Assembly (NCBI GenBank): GCA_021205755.1
Contig: JAJPWX010000135.1
Span: 1 to 64,000 of the forward strand
Length of the DNA: 64,000 nt
Direction of reading: 5' to 3'
Source: Lachnospiraceae bacterium
GTDB taxonomy: Bacteria > Bacillota > Clostridia > Lachnospirales > Lachnospiraceae
Shown: positions 17,620 to 27,050 of the stretch, in pieces
Layout of the letters: each line of letters begins with the position of its first letter
Position numbering within the stretch: position 1 is the first letter of the stretch
Notes under the pieces: generated by a model
Told to the model about the DNA's origin: nothing
Databases searched by the model: none
What the model saw: only the letters and a program-made list of their open reading frames with translations
Position numbers and translations under genes: made by a program

Positions 17620-18585
17620 ATGAGTCGAATCAATACCCCCTGTAATGCGAACGCGACGCCGGAGGCGGCAGCGCTGATGAAGTACCTGGATGAGGTGGCG
17701 GGAAAGGGAGTCCTTCTTGGACAGCATACGCAGACCAGGGATCCGAAGGAGCTTCACTATATTAAGGAAGTGACGGGAAAGCTTCCAGCGATCTGCGGAT
17801 TTGAGCTGCTGGCTTATTCGGGAAATGTTCAGTGGGATACTTGCAATGAGGCCTGCCTGAAGGAGCTCTATGAGAACCTGGGGACGATTGAGAACGCGCT
17901 GGACTGGGGAAGAAAAAAAGGAATTGTGACCCTGACCTGGCACTGGTATTCTCCGGTGGGAGGCAGGGATAAGAGTTTTTATGCGGAAAATACTGACTTT
18001 GATGGAGAGAAAGCTCTGATAGAGGGCACCAGGGAGCACCGGGCGATGCTGCGGGATCTGGATCTGATGGCGGTTCATCTGCGCCGCTTCCAGGAAGAGA
18101 ACATTCCGGTGCTGTGGAGACCGTTCCATGAGTCGGATGGGACGTGGTTCTGGTGGGGCAGCCAGGGACCGGAGCTGGCGAAGAAGCTTTATCAGTTTAT
18201 GTATCATTATTTTACAGAGAAAAAGGGCCTGAATCATCTGATTTGGGTGTGGAATTCGGTGCTTCCGGAGGGATATCCGGGCGACGATGTGGTGGATATT
18301 ATTTCCCGGGATACCTATTTGCCGGCGCATGAGCACCATTCGCAGGCGGACGGCTACCGGGAACTAATCCGGATTACGCCGACAGAAAAAATCTGCGCGC
18401 TGGCGGAGGTCGGCACGCAGCCAGATGTGGATGCGGTTGTGAAGGAGCAGATTCCCTGGTGCTGGTATATGACCTGGTCGAATGAGTTCGGGTCGTCAGA
18501 GGAGTTCACGGATAAAAAGCAACTGTTCGCGAACTATCACAGTCCGTACGGGATTTCGTATGAGGAGCTGCCGTGGAACCGGTGA
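17620..18585 (+). CDS. glycoside hydrolase family 26, beta-mannanase-like, cytoplasmic
   Basis: 321 residues. The GH26 (beta/alpha)8 barrel is supported by WRPFHESDGTWFWWG with the acid/base Glu171, and by ALAEVGTQ with the nucleophile Glu263; TWHWYSP and WVWNSV are other family signatures. There is no signal peptide, so it probably acts on imported mannooligosaccharides inside the cell. The start at 17620 is preceded by GGAAGGAG; longer frames from 17518 or 17599 are less likely. No mannan transporter or mannobiose phosphorylase gene is next to it. GH26 membership is firm; substrate specificity is inferred. Confidence 0.88.
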   Translation: MSRINTPCNANATPEAAALMKYLDEVAGKGVLLGQHTQTRDPKELHYIKEVTGKLPAICGFELLAYSGNVQWDTCNEACLKELYENLGTIENALDWGRKKGIVTLTWHWYSPVGGRDKSFYAENTDFDGEKALIEGTREHRAMLRDLDLMAVHLRRFQEENIPVLWRPFHESDGTWFWWGSQGPELAKKLYQFMYHYFTEKKGLNHLIWVWNSVLPEGYPGDDVVDIISRDTYLPAHEHHSQADGYRELIRITPTEKICALAEVGTQPDVDAVVKEQIPWCWYMTWSNEFGSSEEFTDKKQLFANYHSPYGISYEELPWNR

Positions 18586-18639
18586 AAGATTGGGAAAAAC
18601 GGAAACCAGGTCGCTGCTCTTTGAAAGGATGTGAGGCAT

Positions 18640-20244
18640 ATGGGACTATATCTGAATCCGGGAAAGAAAGGATTTGAAACTATTTTAAATGGACTATATG
18701 TTGACAAGACTGGTTTGATCGATTATGTGAATGGCACGCTGGATACGCCCCTGAAGCTGACAAGCTTTAGTCGCCCCAGAAGATTTGGAAAGTCATTTGC
18801 AGCGAAAATGCTGTGTGCGTATTATGACAGAAGCTGCGATTCGCACTCCTTGTTTGAGGGACTGATCATATCCAGGAAGGATTCATTCGAAAAATATTTG
18901 AATCAGTATGATGTGATTTACCTTGATATAACCAGGTTTATTTCAACAGGTGCTGATATTTGCAAAGTGGTTACCGATATTCAACTTAAGGTAATAGAAG
19001 AATTAAAAGGCGCTTATCCGGATTGCGTGGATGATGCAGAGCAGATACTGGCAGATGCCCTTTTTCATGTCAGCCATCAGACAGGCAGAAAATTTTTTGT
19101 GATTATTGATGAGTGGGACGCGCTTTTTCGCGAGGCCAAAAATAATAAGCAACTTCAGGAAGAGTATGTGGAATTTTTAAGAGGGCTATTTAAAGGCGGA
19201 ACAGCAACGGATGAGACAATTGTTGGGGCATATATGACGGGGATCCTTCCAATTAAGAAATATGGTACGGAGTCAGCATTGACAGATTTTAGAGAATATA
19301 CGATGATAGAACCGTTAGCTTTGTCTGAGTATATTGGATTCACAGAGCGAGAAGTCCGGGAATTGTGTGACACATATCATGCGGATTTTGACAAGATGAA
19401 GCAATGGTATGACGGCTATTCATTTTCAGATATAAAGTCTGTTTACAGTCCACACTCGGTTATGAATGCTGTTATTTTTAAAAAATATAAAAATTATTGG
19501 AAGTCATCGGAGAGTTTTACATCCTTAAAGGAATATATTACAAGCGGATATGATGGATTAAAAGATGCGATTGTATTTATGCTTGGGGGGCAGCGGATTC
19601 CTGTTGATACGGATACCTTTCAGAATGACATGACATCGATCAGCAGCAGAGATGATGTTTTAACTCTTTTGATTCACCTGGGGTACCTGGCTTACGATGA
19701 GAGGAAAGGAGAAGTGTATATTCCGAATCTTGAAGTTACGGATGCTTTTAAAACTGCAGTTAAGGGTACAAAATGGGATGAAGTAAACAAATCATTATCC
19801 CAGTCGGAGAAGCTTTTGCAGGCAACGATAAATGGTGACGCGGAACTGGTTGCGGAGGCATTGGAATTAGCGCATGAAACATGCGCATCCAGTCTTGTGT
19901 ATAATGATGAGAACTCTCTGAGTTGTGCGATTCTGCTGGCTTATTATACTGCTCAGAATAGTTATGAAATCTTTCGTGAACTTCCGACTGGAAAAGGGTT
20001 TGCGGATTATGCATTTATTCCCCGCAGAGATACGAGCAAACCAGCTATGATTATTGAACTCAAATATAATAAATCTGCCGACAGTGCAATTCGGCAGATT
20101 CATGATAATCGGTATGATGGGAAACTGAAAGCTTTTAGCGGAAAAATCCTTTTAGTCGGAGTGAATTATGACAAAGAGATGAAAGGTAAAAAAAGAAAAC
20201 ATCATACATGTATTATAGAAGAAATAAATGGAGAATTGCGATAA
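18640..20244 (+). CDS. AAA-ATPase-like / PD-(D/E)XK protein (DUF1703 type)
   Basis: 534 residues. The N-terminal AAA-ATPase_like domain includes LTSFSRPRRFGKSFAAKML (Walker A-like, about residues 44-62) and FFVIIDEWDALFR (Walker B). The C-terminal part ends in a nuclease-like segment AFIPRRDTSKPAMIIELKYNK, with the ExK of PD-(D/E)XK folds. This is a family often present in many copies in Bacteroidetes and Clostridia genomes; its role is unknown. I took the ATG at 18640; a GTG at 18631 is also possible. It is A/T-richer than its neighbours. Confidence 0.85.
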   Translation: MGLYLNPGKKGFETILNGLYVDKTGLIDYVNGTLDTPLKLTSFSRPRRFGKSFAAKMLCAYYDRSCDSHSLFEGLIISRKDSFEKYLNQYDVIYLDITRFISTGADICKVVTDIQLKVIEELKGAYPDCVDDAEQILADALFHVSHQTGRKFFVIIDEWDALFREAKNNKQLQEEYVEFLRGLFKGGTATDETIVGAYMTGILPIKKYGTESALTDFREYTMIEPLALSEYIGFTEREVRELCDTYHADFDKMKQWYDGYSFSDIKSVYSPHSVMNAVIFKKYKNYWKSSESFTSLKEYITSGYDGLKDAIVFMLGGQRIPVDTDTFQNDMTSISSRDDVLTLLIHLGYLAYDERKGEVYIPNLEVTDAFKTAVKGTKWDEVNKSLSQSEKLLQATINGDAELVAEALELAHETCASSLVYNDENSLSCAILLAYYTAQNSYEIFRELPTGKGFADYAFIPRRDTSKPAMIIELKYNKSADSAIRQIHDNRYDGKLKAFSGKILLVGVNYDKEMKGKKRKHHTCIIEEINGELR

Positions 20245-20470
20245 GAATTTTGTATTCAATTGTTGGTCGAAACGCTCATCAATGCTCTGTCCAAAGGCGT
20301 AGAAACAAAAAACAGAAAAGGATTGCAAGAATATCCGGAATGTACTAAAATGATGAGCGAAAACCAGTGTCGGGAGCGCTTTTAAAGAAAAACTAAGTTA
20401 ATTCTTAACAGCTCCTAAGTGAGAGAGAACGACATGGATTCTTTTCCAATTAGACAAAGGAGAGAGTGAA

Positions 20471-21112
20471 ATGAAAATTGCATTAATCAATGAGAACAGC
20501 CAGGGCGCGAAGAACGCGATGATCTGCAATTCCCTAAAGAAGGTCGTAGAGCCGATGGGGTTTGAAGTATTTAACTATGGTATGTATACAGCAGAGGATG
20601 AGTGCCAGCTGACTTATGTGCAGATCGGCATCCTTGCGGCGGTGCTTTTAAATTCGAAAGCGGCGGATTATGTGATCACCGGCTGCGGTACCGGCGAGGG
20701 CGCGATGCTGGCCTGCAATTCCTTCCCGGGCGTGATCTGCGGACATGTGGAGGACGCGCTGGATGCTTATACATTCGCACAGATCAATGACGGCAACGCC
20801 ATCGCGATTCCGTTTGCGAAAGGCTTTGGCTGGGGCGGCGATCTGAATCTGGAGTACATTTTTGAAAAGTTGTTTGTGGAAGAGAGCGGCCAGGGCTATC
20901 CGCGGGAGCGCGCGGTGCCGGAGCAGCGCAATAAAAAGATTCTTGATCAGGTAAAGACGGTCACCTATCGTCCGCTGACGGCTATTTTAAAGGAGCTGGA
21001 TCAGGATCTGGTAAAGGGGGCTCTGAGCGGAGAGAAATTCCAGGAATACTTTTTCGCAAACTGCCAGGATGAGGAGATCGCAGCAGTGGTGAAGGAAATT
21101 CTCGGACTGTAA
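20471..21112 (+). CDS. RpiB/LacA/LacB family sugar-phosphate isomerase
   Basis: 213 residues. The N-terminal 140 residues match the RpiB/LacAB fold; GCGTGEGAMLACNSFPGV at about residue 73 is the active-site loop, and CGHVEDALDAYTFAQINDGN gives the following strand. The last 70 residues are a C-terminal extension not found in short RpiB proteins. Such longer members appear near uronate and deoxy-sugar genes in Clostridia. It probably interconverts a ketose and aldose phosphate, but the substrate is unknown. AAAGGAGAG lies before the ATG. Confidence 0.82.
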   Translation: MKIALINENSQGAKNAMICNSLKKVVEPMGFEVFNYGMYTAEDECQLTYVQIGILAAVLLNSKAADYVITGCGTGEGAMLACNSFPGVICGHVEDALDAYTFAQINDGNAIAIPFAKGFGWGGDLNLEYIFEKLFVEESGQGYPRERAVPEQRNKKILDQVKTVTYRPLTAILKELDQDLVKGALSGEKFQEYFFANCQDEEIAAVVKEILGL

Positions 21113-21222
21113 CGGATAAGTTCGTCAAGACGGGTGATGGACGCGTGCCGCGGCAGGTAATATTTTCCTTCGCTGAATAATCAACTCGAAAAGATTATAG
21201 AGAAAGAAACGTAATGATGAAC

Positions 21223-21263
21223 AAAACAGCGCGTATCACAACAGGTATGGCGCTGTTTTCTTT
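21223..21263 (+). terminator. intrinsic terminator after the isomerase gene
   Basis: A 10-bp stem (AAAACAGCGC / GCGCTGTTTT) with a 17-base loop, followed by CTTT. It sits about 110 bases after the isomerase stop codon. Confidence 0.8.
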
Positions 21264-21343
21264 ATGCTTGCGGCTGCGTATGGAAAAAGGTCAAAATCAA
21301 ACGAAATGGATATGGAAAAGTGTCATTTTCGATGAATTATTCA

Positions 21344-21372
21344 TTGCAAAAATGCCAGACTGATGCTACGAT
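21344..21372 (+). promoter_or_regulatory. promoter of ispF
   Basis: TTGCAA at 21344-21349 and TACGAT at 21367-21372 are 17 bases apart, about 30 bases before the ispF start codon. Confidence 0.55.
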
Positions 21373-21401
21373 GCAGGAAAAGAAGGTCAGGAGGAGTTGC
21401 C

Positions 21402-21956
21402 ATGCGAATTGGAATGGGATATGATGTACATCGTCTCGTGGAAGGACGAAAGCTGATTCTCGGCGGTGTGGAAATACCTTATGAAAAGGGATTGTTGGGA
21501 CATTCAGACGCGGATGTGCTGCTGCACGCTGTGATGGACGCGCTTCTCGGCGCGGCGGCGTTGGGGGACATTGGAAAGCATTTTCCGGATACGGATGAGC
21601 GCTATCGTGGGATTTCGAGTGTGGCGCTTTTGAAACAGGTCGGCGATATGCTGGATGAGCAGTGCATGGTAATTGAAAATATTGACGCTACGGTGATTGC
21701 GCAGAGGCCAAAGCTGCTGCCCTACATGGAGCAGATGAAGCAGAATATCGCGGAGGCACTGCGGCTTGAGCCGGGGCGGGTAAACGTGAAGGCGACGACA
21801 GAAGAGGGACTTGGCTTTACCGGAAGCGGAGAAGGAATCTCCGCGCAGGCGGTGTGTCTGCTGCAGCCTCTGATGGATGGAATTGCGGACGACCGGATGC
21901 GCGCGGAGGAGGCGTCAGGGTGCGTCGGATGCCAGGGATGCGACTTGCGCAGATAG
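21402..21956 (+). CDS. ispF: 2-C-methyl-D-erythritol 2,4-cyclodiphosphate synthase
   Basis: 184 residues. It forms 2-C-methyl-D-erythritol 2,4-cyclodiphosphate in the MEP isoprenoid pathway. MGYDVHRL has the zinc-binding Asp and His, and [34 protein letters not shown] is the family's central region; [17 protein letters not shown] is near the end. It is about 25 residues longer than usual: the tail after [12 protein letters not shown] ends in [12 protein letters not shown], a cysteine cluster. The ATG at 21402 follows GAGGAG; the 21363 frame start is less likely. The next gene starts 2 bases after the stop. Confidence 0.95.
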   Translation: MRIGMGYDVHRLVEGRKLILGGVEIPYEKGLLGHSDADVLLHAVMDALLGAAALGDIGKHFPDTDERYRGISSVALLKQVGDMLDEQCMVIENIDATVIAQRPKLLPYMEQMKQNIAEALRLEPGRVNVKATTEEGLGFTGSGEGISAQAVCLLQPLMDGIADDRMRAEEASGCVGCQGCDLRR

Positions 21957-21958
21957 GT

Positions 21959-22399
21959 ATGAGCGAGGAGAATATGGAAGAAAAATATATTAACCGATAT
22001 CATAGCTTCTGCGATAGTCTGAGCAGCCTGGAACGAGCCAGAGAAAGGGATCCGGAGGATGAGTTTGTGCTTAGCGGCACTGCTTTGAAATTTAGTCTTA
22101 CTCTTGACATCTCCTGGAAAGTGATGAAAGATATCATTGTGAAGTATCATAAAATTCAGAATTTTGCTACGGGGTCGCCGCGGGAAACGCTGCGGACGGC
22201 TTACAGTGTCGGGCTGATTACGGATGACAGATGGATGGAAATGCTGGATTTGAGGAATAATCTGGCGCATGACTACGACGGCAGTATGGTGAGAAGGTCT
22301 TTTGACAGGATCGTGAATGACTATGTTCCGCTTTTTGTACAGTTTCGGGAAAGAGCCGGTACGTATATGGATAAGATGAAGACGGAAAATGACCTGTGA
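21959..22399 (+). CDS. nucleotidyltransferase substrate-binding protein, HI0074 family
   Basis: 146 residues, four-helix bundle related to HEPN. Conserved pieces are KYINRYHSFCDSLSSLERA, GTALKFSLTLDISWKVMKDI, SPRETLRTAY and MLDLRNNLAHDYDGS, where the last contains the R-x-x-x-x-H type motif (RNNLAHDY). Normally this protein is encoded beside a minimal nucleotidyltransferase (HI0073); here no such gene is adjacent, so it is an orphan. Start codon is uncertain: 21959 sits 2 bases after the ispF stop, while 21974 has AGGAG very close upstream. Confidence 0.82.
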   Translation: MSEENMEEKYINRYHSFCDSLSSLERARERDPEDEFVLSGTALKFSLTLDISWKVMKDIIVKYHKIQNFATGSPRETLRTAYSVGLITDDRWMEMLDLRNNLAHDYDGSMVRRSFDRIVNDYVPLFVQFRERAGTYMDKMKTENDL

Positions 22400-22659
22400 T
22401 CTGCAGTCATAAAATTATGGTTGTAATAAGGTAGATTTGGCTGTGGTGTGATCTATAATAATGGATGCTTGAATAAAAAGAATTGACAAACGAAGGGATT
22501 TTGCATAGACTGTTGACAGACATTTAAGATATAACTGATAGGGAAGATTATGCTGTGTCAGAGGAATAGGACAGAAACAGTGGCTGGCTATGAATCTGAA
22601 CAGCTGCATGATTTGCAGGATATAGCGATTTGATCCTGCGCAGAAAATGAGGAGTGAAT

Positions 22660-24105
22660 ATGAGAGTTTACAATACACTGTCAAAACGAAAAGAAGAATT
22701 TGTCACACTGGAGCCGGGCAAGGTGAAGATGTATGTGTGCGGACCGACGGTTTATAACCTGATCCACATCGGAAATGCCCGCCCGATGATTGTGTTTGAT
22801 ACCGTGCGCCGGTATCTGGAGCATAAGGGCTATGAAGTCAATTATGTGTCGAACTTTACCGACGTGGATGATAAGATTATCGCAAAGGCAAATGAGGAGG
22901 GCGTTTCCTCACAGGAGATATCGGAGCGCTATATCGCGGAGTGCCAAAAGGATATGGAAGCGCTGAATGTGCGCCCGGCGACGACGCATCCGCGCGCGAC
23001 GCAGGAGATCGACGGGATGATCGCCATGATCCAGACGCTGGTGGATAAGGGCTACGCCTATGATGTGGATGGCACGGTCTATTTCCGCACCAGGAAGTTT
23101 CAGGAATATGGCAAGCTTTCCCACAAGAACCTGGATGATCTCCGTTCCGGCAACCGCTCGCTGCTGGTGACCGGTGAGGATCAGAAAGAAGACCCGTTAG
23201 ATTTTGTCCTCTGGAAGCCGAAGAAAGAGGGCGAGCCGTCCTGGCCGTCGCCGTGGAGTGACGGGCGTCCGGGCTGGCACATTGAGTGCTCAGTGATGTC
23301 GAAGAAATATCTCGGAGAGCAGATTGACATTCATGCGGGCGGGGAGGACCTGATTTTCCCACACCATGAGAATGAGATCGCACAGAGCGAGTGCTGCAAT
23401 GGCAAAGAGTTCGCAAAATACTGGCTGCACAATGCTTTTTTGAACATCGACAACCGCAAGATGTCCAAGTCTTTGGGGAATTTCTTTACGGTGCGGGAGA
23501 TTCTGGAAAAATATGATCCGCAGGTGCTGCGCTTCTTTATGCTGAGCGCGCACTACCGCAGCCCGCTGAACTTCAGCGCGGATCTGATGGAGGCGGCAAA
23601 GAATGGACTGGACCGCATCCGCAACGCGGTTTCAAATCTGAAATATCTGATGGATTGCGGCGCACAAGCTGCGGAAAATTCGGATTCTGCCGCTCAGGAT
23701 ACGGCTTCCGGTATGACCATTGCGGAAGAGGGATTGCTTGCCGGTATGAAAGGCTACGAAGAAAAGTTCGATGAGGCGATGGACGACGATTTCAACACGG
23801 CCGACGCGATCGCGGTGATCTTTGAACTGGTGAAATTTGCGAACAGCAATCTGACCTCGGAGAATTCCCGGGCGCTGCTGCAGGCGGTATACGATGAGAT
23901 TGTGAGCCTGAGCGACATCCTTGGACTGATCGTGGAAGAGAAGGAAGATCTGCTGGACGCGGACATTGAAGCGCTGATTGCAGAGCGTCAGGCGGCGCGC
24001 AAGGCAAAGAATTTTGCGCGCGCGGATGAAATACGGAATCTGCTGGCCGAGCAGGGAATTACGCTTCTGGATACGCGGAAAGGTGTCAAGTGGAAACGCG
24101 CCTGA
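22660..24105 (+). CDS. cysS: cysteinyl-tRNA synthetase
   Basis: 481 residues, the usual length. The class I HIGH-type motif is [10 protein letters not shown] near residue 30, and KMSKSLGN is near residue 268; the zinc-site residues C (VCGPTVYN), C (HIECSVMS), H and E ([10 protein letters not shown]) are all visible. It charges tRNA-Cys in the cytoplasm. The start at 22660 has GAGGAG upstream. The region before it shows no obvious T-box leader. It heads the cysS-mrnC-rlmB cluster common in Firmicutes. Confidence 0.97.
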   Translation: MRVYNTLSKRKEEFVTLEPGKVKMYVCGPTVYNLIHIGNARPMIVFDTVRRYLEHKGYEVNYVSNFTDVDDKIIAKANEEGVSSQEISERYIAECQKDMEALNVRPATTHPRATQEIDGMIAMIQTLVDKGYAYDVDGTVYFRTRKFQEYGKLSHKNLDDLRSGNRSLLVTGEDQKEDPLDFVLWKPKKEGEPSWPSPWSDGRPGWHIECSVMSKKYLGEQIDIHAGGEDLIFPHHENEIAQSECCNGKEFAKYWLHNAFLNIDNRKMSKSLGNFFTVREILEKYDPQVLRFFMLSAHYRSPLNFSADLMEAAKNGLDRIRNAVSNLKYLMDCGAQAAENSDSAAQDTASGMTIAEEGLLAGMKGYEEKFDEAMDDDFNTADAIAVIFELVKFANSNLTSENSRALLQAVYDEIVSLSDILGLIVEEKEDLLDADIEALIAERQAARKAKNFARADEIRNLLAEQGITLLDTRKGVKWKRA

Positions 24106-24149
24106 AACGTATTTTGGCTGTAAGGATGAAATAGCGGAGTATCATAAGA

Positions 24150-24614
24150 ATGCAGAAAATAGAAGTGGAGATGGAACAAAGGACAGAGCAGAACCTGACA
24201 CAGATTCTGGATACCACGTTCGTACTCCCGTCAAAGGACTGGAAACAATATGCGCCGCTGACCCTTGCGTATATCGGGGATGCGGCGTATGAGCTGTTGA
24301 TTCGGACGATTCTGGTGAAACGGGAAGACACCCAGACGCAGAAGCTGCACCAGAGGGTGACTCGTTGTGTCAGCGCAAAAGCGCAGGCGCAGATGATTGC
24401 GGCGCTGTTACCGGATTTGAGCGAGGAGGAAGCGTCGATTTACCGACGCGGCCGGAATTCGAAGCCTTACACAAAGGCGAAGAATGCGACTATGACCGAG
24501 TATCTGGAGGCGACCGGGTTTGAAGCACTGATGGGGTACCTGTATCTGGATGGGCAGTTTTCACGGATGACGGAGCTGGCCGCGAAAGGGCTGGATGCTT
24601 TGAAAGTGAAATAA
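24150..24614 (+). CDS. mrnC: mini-ribonuclease 3
   Basis: 154 residues. An RNase III catalytic domain without the double-stranded RNA binding domain, used for 23S rRNA maturation. The signature is LAYIGDAAYELLIR, with the acidic residues of the active site; RRGRNSKPYTKAKNATMTEYLEATGFEALMGYLYL gives the second conserved block, including the catalytic Glu. It lies between cysS and rlmB as in most Firmicutes. The start is either 24150 or the internal ATG at 24171; I use 24150, which has GCGGAG about 10 bases upstream. Confidence 0.93.
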   Translation: MQKIEVEMEQRTEQNLTQILDTTFVLPSKDWKQYAPLTLAYIGDAAYELLIRTILVKREDTQTQKLHQRVTRCVSAKAQAQMIAALLPDLSEEEASIYRRGRNSKPYTKAKNATMTEYLEATGFEALMGYLYLDGQFSRMTELAAKGLDALKVK

Positions 24615-24645
24615 AGTTGAAAAGAAAGGCAGTACGGGAAACATT

Positions 24646-25407
24646 GTGAGAGAAGAAAGAGATAATAATAAAGACACCAGTATCATCGAGGGCCGCAACG
24701 CCGTCCTCGAAGCGTTCCGCGCCGGGAAGACGATCGACCGTCTTCTGATTCAGGATGGCTGTCAGGACGGTCCGATCCAGACCATCAAGCGGGAGGCGCG
24801 CAAGGCGGACACGATTATTGATTTTGTGCCAAAGGAACGGCTGGATCATATGTCGGAGACCGGGCGCCACCAGGGCGTGATTGCCTGTGCGGCTTCTTAT
24901 GATTATGCGGAGGTTTCGGATATTCTGGCGGCAGCGCGGGAAAAGGGCGAAGCGCCATTTTTAATTTTGCTGGACGGCGTGGAGGATCCGCACAATCTGG
25001 GCGCAATCATCCGTACCGCGAACCTGGCGGGTGCGCATGGTGTGATCATTCCGAAGCGCCGCGCAGTCGGACTGACAGCGGCGGTTGCGCGGACATCCGC
25101 CGGGGCATTGAACTACACACCGGTTGCGCGGGTGACGAACCTGGGGAATACCATCGACGAACTGAAAAAAGAGGGCATCTGGTTTGCCTGCGCCGATATG
25201 AGTGCGGAGCCGATGTACCGCGCAAACCTGACCGGACCGATTGGCCTGGTGATTGGCGCGGAGGGCAGCGGTGTAAGCCGTCTTGTTCAGGAAAAATGTG
25301 ATTTTACGGTATCGATACCGATGAAGGGCAATATTGATTCTCTGAATGCGTCCGTCGCGGCGGGGGTTCTGGCATTCGAAATTGTGCGGCAGAGAGAGTA
25401 TCTATAG
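24646..25407 (+). CDS. rlmB: 23S rRNA (guanosine-2'-O-) methyltransferase, TrmH/RlmB family
   Basis: 253 residues, SpoU-type methyltransferase with a knotted SAM site. Motif 1 DPHNLGAIIRTANLAG, motif 2 LVIGAEGSGVSRLV and motif 3 IPMKGNIDSLNASVAAGVLAFE are all intact. The N-terminal IIEGRNAVLEAFRAGKTIDRL is the RNA-binding substrate domain. It methylates the ribose of 23S G2251 (Escherichia coli numbering) in the peptidyl transferase region. It uses a GTG start at 24646; the ribosome site is weak. Third gene of the cysS-mrnC-rlmB cluster. Confidence 0.93.
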   Translation: MREERDNNKDTSIIEGRNAVLEAFRAGKTIDRLLIQDGCQDGPIQTIKREARKADTIIDFVPKERLDHMSETGRHQGVIACAASYDYAEVSDILAAAREKGEAPFLILLDGVEDPHNLGAIIRTANLAGAHGVIIPKRRAVGLTAAVARTSAGALNYTPVARVTNLGNTIDELKKEGIWFACADMSAEPMYRANLTGPIGLVIGAEGSGVSRLVQEKCDFTVSIPMKGNIDSLNASVAAGVLAFEIVRQREYL

Positions 25408-25551
25408 GAATCAATATTTGTAAGGACCAGTACTTGCAACTTTGAAATTTACTCTATTCGGCAGAAAAAGCCGGGAGGAGCAGGTTCATCCTTTGTGGAT
25501 ATGGAATGACTGGCAGAGGATCATTTATGTGGATCAGGAGGAAGGATAATC

Positions 25552-26901
25552 ATGGGAAAATATTTTGGCACAGATGGTTTTCGCGGAGAAGCGAATGTGA
25601 AGCTGACGGTAGAGCACGCGTTCAAGGTCGGACGCTATCTGGGATGGTATTTTGGTTCCCCGCACCGTAGAGCGCGGATTGTTATTGGCAAGGATACGCG
25701 CCGTTCCAGCTATATGTTTGAGTACGCGCTGGCGGCAGGCCTGACCGCGTCGGGCGCGGATGCGTTTCTGCTTCACGTGACGACGACTCCGAGCGTTTCC
25801 TACGTGGTGCGCACGGAGGATTTTGACTGCGGCATTATGATTTCCGCGAGTCACAATCCTTACTATGACAATGGTCTGAAAATCATCAGCGGCAGCGGAA
25901 AGAAGATTGAGGCCGAGGTTGAGGAGAAGATAGAAGCTTACATTGACGGCGAGATCGGAGAGATTCCGCTCGCGACCGGGGAACGGATTGGCCGTACCGT
26001 AGACCATCAGGCCGGACGGAACCGCTACATTGGCCATCTGATTTCTCTTGCAACGCGCTCCTATAAGAATACGAAGGTCGGGCTGGACTGCTCAAACGGC
26101 AGCTCCTCCGCGATCGCGAAGAGTGTGTTTGATGCGCTGGGGGCGAAAACCTATGTAATTCACAATGAGCCGGACGGAACCAATATCAACCGGGACTGTG
26201 GTTCGACGCACATCGAAGAACTGCAGAAGTTTGTGCTGGACAACGGACTGGACGTCGGCTTTGCCTATGACGGCGATGCGGACCGCTGCATCGCGGTGGA
26301 TGGGAATGGAAGAATCATTGATGGCGACCTGATTCTGTATATCTGCGGCAAATATTTTAAGGAAAACGGCCAGCTGTTTAACAACACGGTTGTCACGACC
26401 ATCATGTCTAATATTGGTCTTTATAAGGCCTTTGATCGTGAGGGCATCCGCTATGAGCGGACGGCGGTCGGCGACAAATATGTCTATGAGAATATGTGCG
26501 AGAACGGACACTGCCTCGGCGGCGAGCAGTCCGGCCATATTATTTTCTCCAAATATGCAACGACGGGCGACGGCATCCTGACTTCTATCATGGTTATGGA
26601 AGTGATGATGGATAAAAAAATGAGCCTGGCGGCGCTGGCCTCTGAGGTAGAGATTTACCCGCAGCTTTTGAAGAATGTGCGTGTTGCGGACAAAGCGGCC
26701 GCCCTGGCTAATCCGGCGGTAAAAGACGCCATCGCGGCAGCAGAAGCCGCGCTCGGCGACGATGGACGTATTCTCGTGCGGAAAAGCGGCACCGAGCCGG
26801 TAATTCGCGTGATGGCGGAGGCGCAGACTGACGAGCTGTGCGCACAGCATGTGAATGCGATTATCGAGGTGATGAAAGAGCAGGGGCTGGTGACGGAGTA
26901 G
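25552..26901 (+). CDS. glmM: phosphoglucosamine mutase
   Basis: 449 residues, full length. It converts glucosamine-6-phosphate to glucosamine-1-phosphate for UDP-GlcNAc and peptidoglycan. The start KYFGTDGFRGEAN, the catalytic serine in SASHNP (Ser100), the metal site DGDADRCIAVDGNG and the phosphate-binding RKSGTEPVIRVMAEA are all present. GGAGGAAGG lies 8 bases before the ATG. It stands alone between rlmB and the ABC exporter, with about 145 bases before it. No cdaA or cdaR is adjacent. Confidence 0.95.
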   Translation: MGKYFGTDGFRGEANVKLTVEHAFKVGRYLGWYFGSPHRRARIVIGKDTRRSSYMFEYALAAGLTASGADAFLLHVTTTPSVSYVVRTEDFDCGIMISASHNPYYDNGLKIISGSGKKIEAEVEEKIEAYIDGEIGEIPLATGERIGRTVDHQAGRNRYIGHLISLATRSYKNTKVGLDCSNGSSSAIAKSVFDALGAKTYVIHNEPDGTNINRDCGSTHIEELQKFVLDNGLDVGFAYDGDADRCIAVDGNGRIIDGDLILYICGKYFKENGQLFNNTVVTTIMSNIGLYKAFDREGIRYERTAVGDKYVYENMCENGHCLGGEQSGHIIFSKYATTGDGILTSIMVMEVMMDKKMSLAALASEVEIYPQLLKNVRVADKAAALANPAVKDAIAAAEAALGDDGRILVRKSGTEPVIRVMAEAQTDELCAQHVNAIIEVMKEQGLVTE

Positions 26902-27050
26902 AATTTCAGTTCATCTGGTTCCATAACCATTTGAGAAGCGCAGACGCGCGTGGAGATGAAAAGGCCATACCCTTTTGGCGGCACTCCATCATAGTATGAG
27001 AAATTAGAAGAAGAAAAAGAATAGAGAAGAGAAGAAAGAGGAAGAGAAAA

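Noticed and set aside
20265-20360. inverted repeat CGCTCATCA / TGATGAGCG
   Set aside because: The arms are about 75 bases apart with no T-tract; likely chance.
22400-22659. possible T-box leader before cysS
   Set aside because: No conserved T-box sequence (GGGTGGNACCGCG type) or terminator stem is visible.
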